6,275 nt of DNA from an uncultured Lachnospiraceae bacterium. Lineage in GTDB: Bacteria; Bacillota; Clostridia; Lachnospirales; Lachnospiraceae. The translations under genes were made by a program, and so were the position numbers. The stretch's first letter is position 1. Each line of letters opens with the position of its first letter. Shown here piece by piece: positions 6,210 to 6,275 of this stretch. Location of the stretch: positions 1 through 6,275 of the forward strand of contig CAMNWW010000134.1 of assembly GCA_946566415.1 (NCBI GenBank). Reading direction: 5' to 3'. The notes under the pieces are model-generated. The model was not told the DNA's origin and did no database searches. It saw nothing but the letters and a program-made list of their open reading frames with translations.

Positions 6210-6275
6210 CTTGCTTAAACAAAAATCAGCACCGACGCTTAAATTTATATTTACTCTCCCAAGGCAAATGGAATT

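Noticed and set aside
6240..6275. C-terminal end of a further upstream minus-strand gene, or start of a divergent plus-strand gene at the right edge
   Set aside because: One minus frame reads IPFALGE then a stop, and a plus-strand ATG follows AAGG at only 3 nt. Both are too short to support a gene call.
1..6275. CRISPR arrays, tRNA/rRNA genes, insertion sequences or phage genes
   Set aside because: No repeat-spacer pattern, tRNA-like fold, transposase-like protein or terminal inverted repeats were seen; the window is almost filled by five metabolic and regulatory genes.

Overview
The window looks like a stretch of chromosome from an anaerobic, amino-acid-fermenting Firmicute. Class Clostridia is likely, with a Lachnospiraceae-like flavour, although the exact taxon cannot be fixed from sequence alone. 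The evidence is moderate GC, strong purine-rich Shine-Dalgarno (SD) sites, a SorC-family regulator and, most tellingly, a glycine/sarcosine/betaine reductase (Grd) selenoprotein. The organism must therefore have selenocysteine machinery (SelA/B/C/D), none of which is in this window.

All five recognisable genes lie on the minus strand and read as one probable operon. In transcription order from the right edge they are: a SorC/DeoR-type regulator (6117-5170); an APC-superfamily amino acid or amine transporter (5076-3736); a RibF-like flavokinase whose FAD-synthetase half looks degenerate (3708-2872); an NAD(P)-dependent aldehyde dehydrogenase (2770-1286); and a GrdB/GrdF/GrdH-type selenoprotein that runs off the left edge (1185 to before position 1). 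No plus-strand gene is convincing.

The Grd gene contains an in-frame UGA at 132-130. It is followed by 43 more open codons that match the family, and the UGA lies in the UxxCxxC motif. A hairpin at 118-102 is placed as a bacterial SECIS element would be. Conventional gene calling would end this protein 43 or more residues early.

Regulation appears concentrated upstream of the regulator. A sigma-A-like promoter (6209-6181) is followed by an 8-bp direct repeat with a 20-bp period and a perfect 6-9-6 inverted repeat, which are candidate autoregulatory operators. Three of the intercistronic gaps are about 93-101 nt and each contains at least one RNA hairpin without a U-tract. These look more like processing, stabilising or translational-tuning elements than terminators.

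Taken together, the genes suggest an inducible catabolic module. The transporter would import an amino-acid-like or amine substrate and the aldehyde dehydrogenase would oxidise an aldehyde. The Grd-type component B would then reductively cleave a C-N bond to feed acetyl-phosphate formation. The usual partners (trxAB, grdE/G/I, grdA, grdC/D) are not in the window, and the combination differs from the standard glycine reductase operon. The substrate is unknown and may be a new one.
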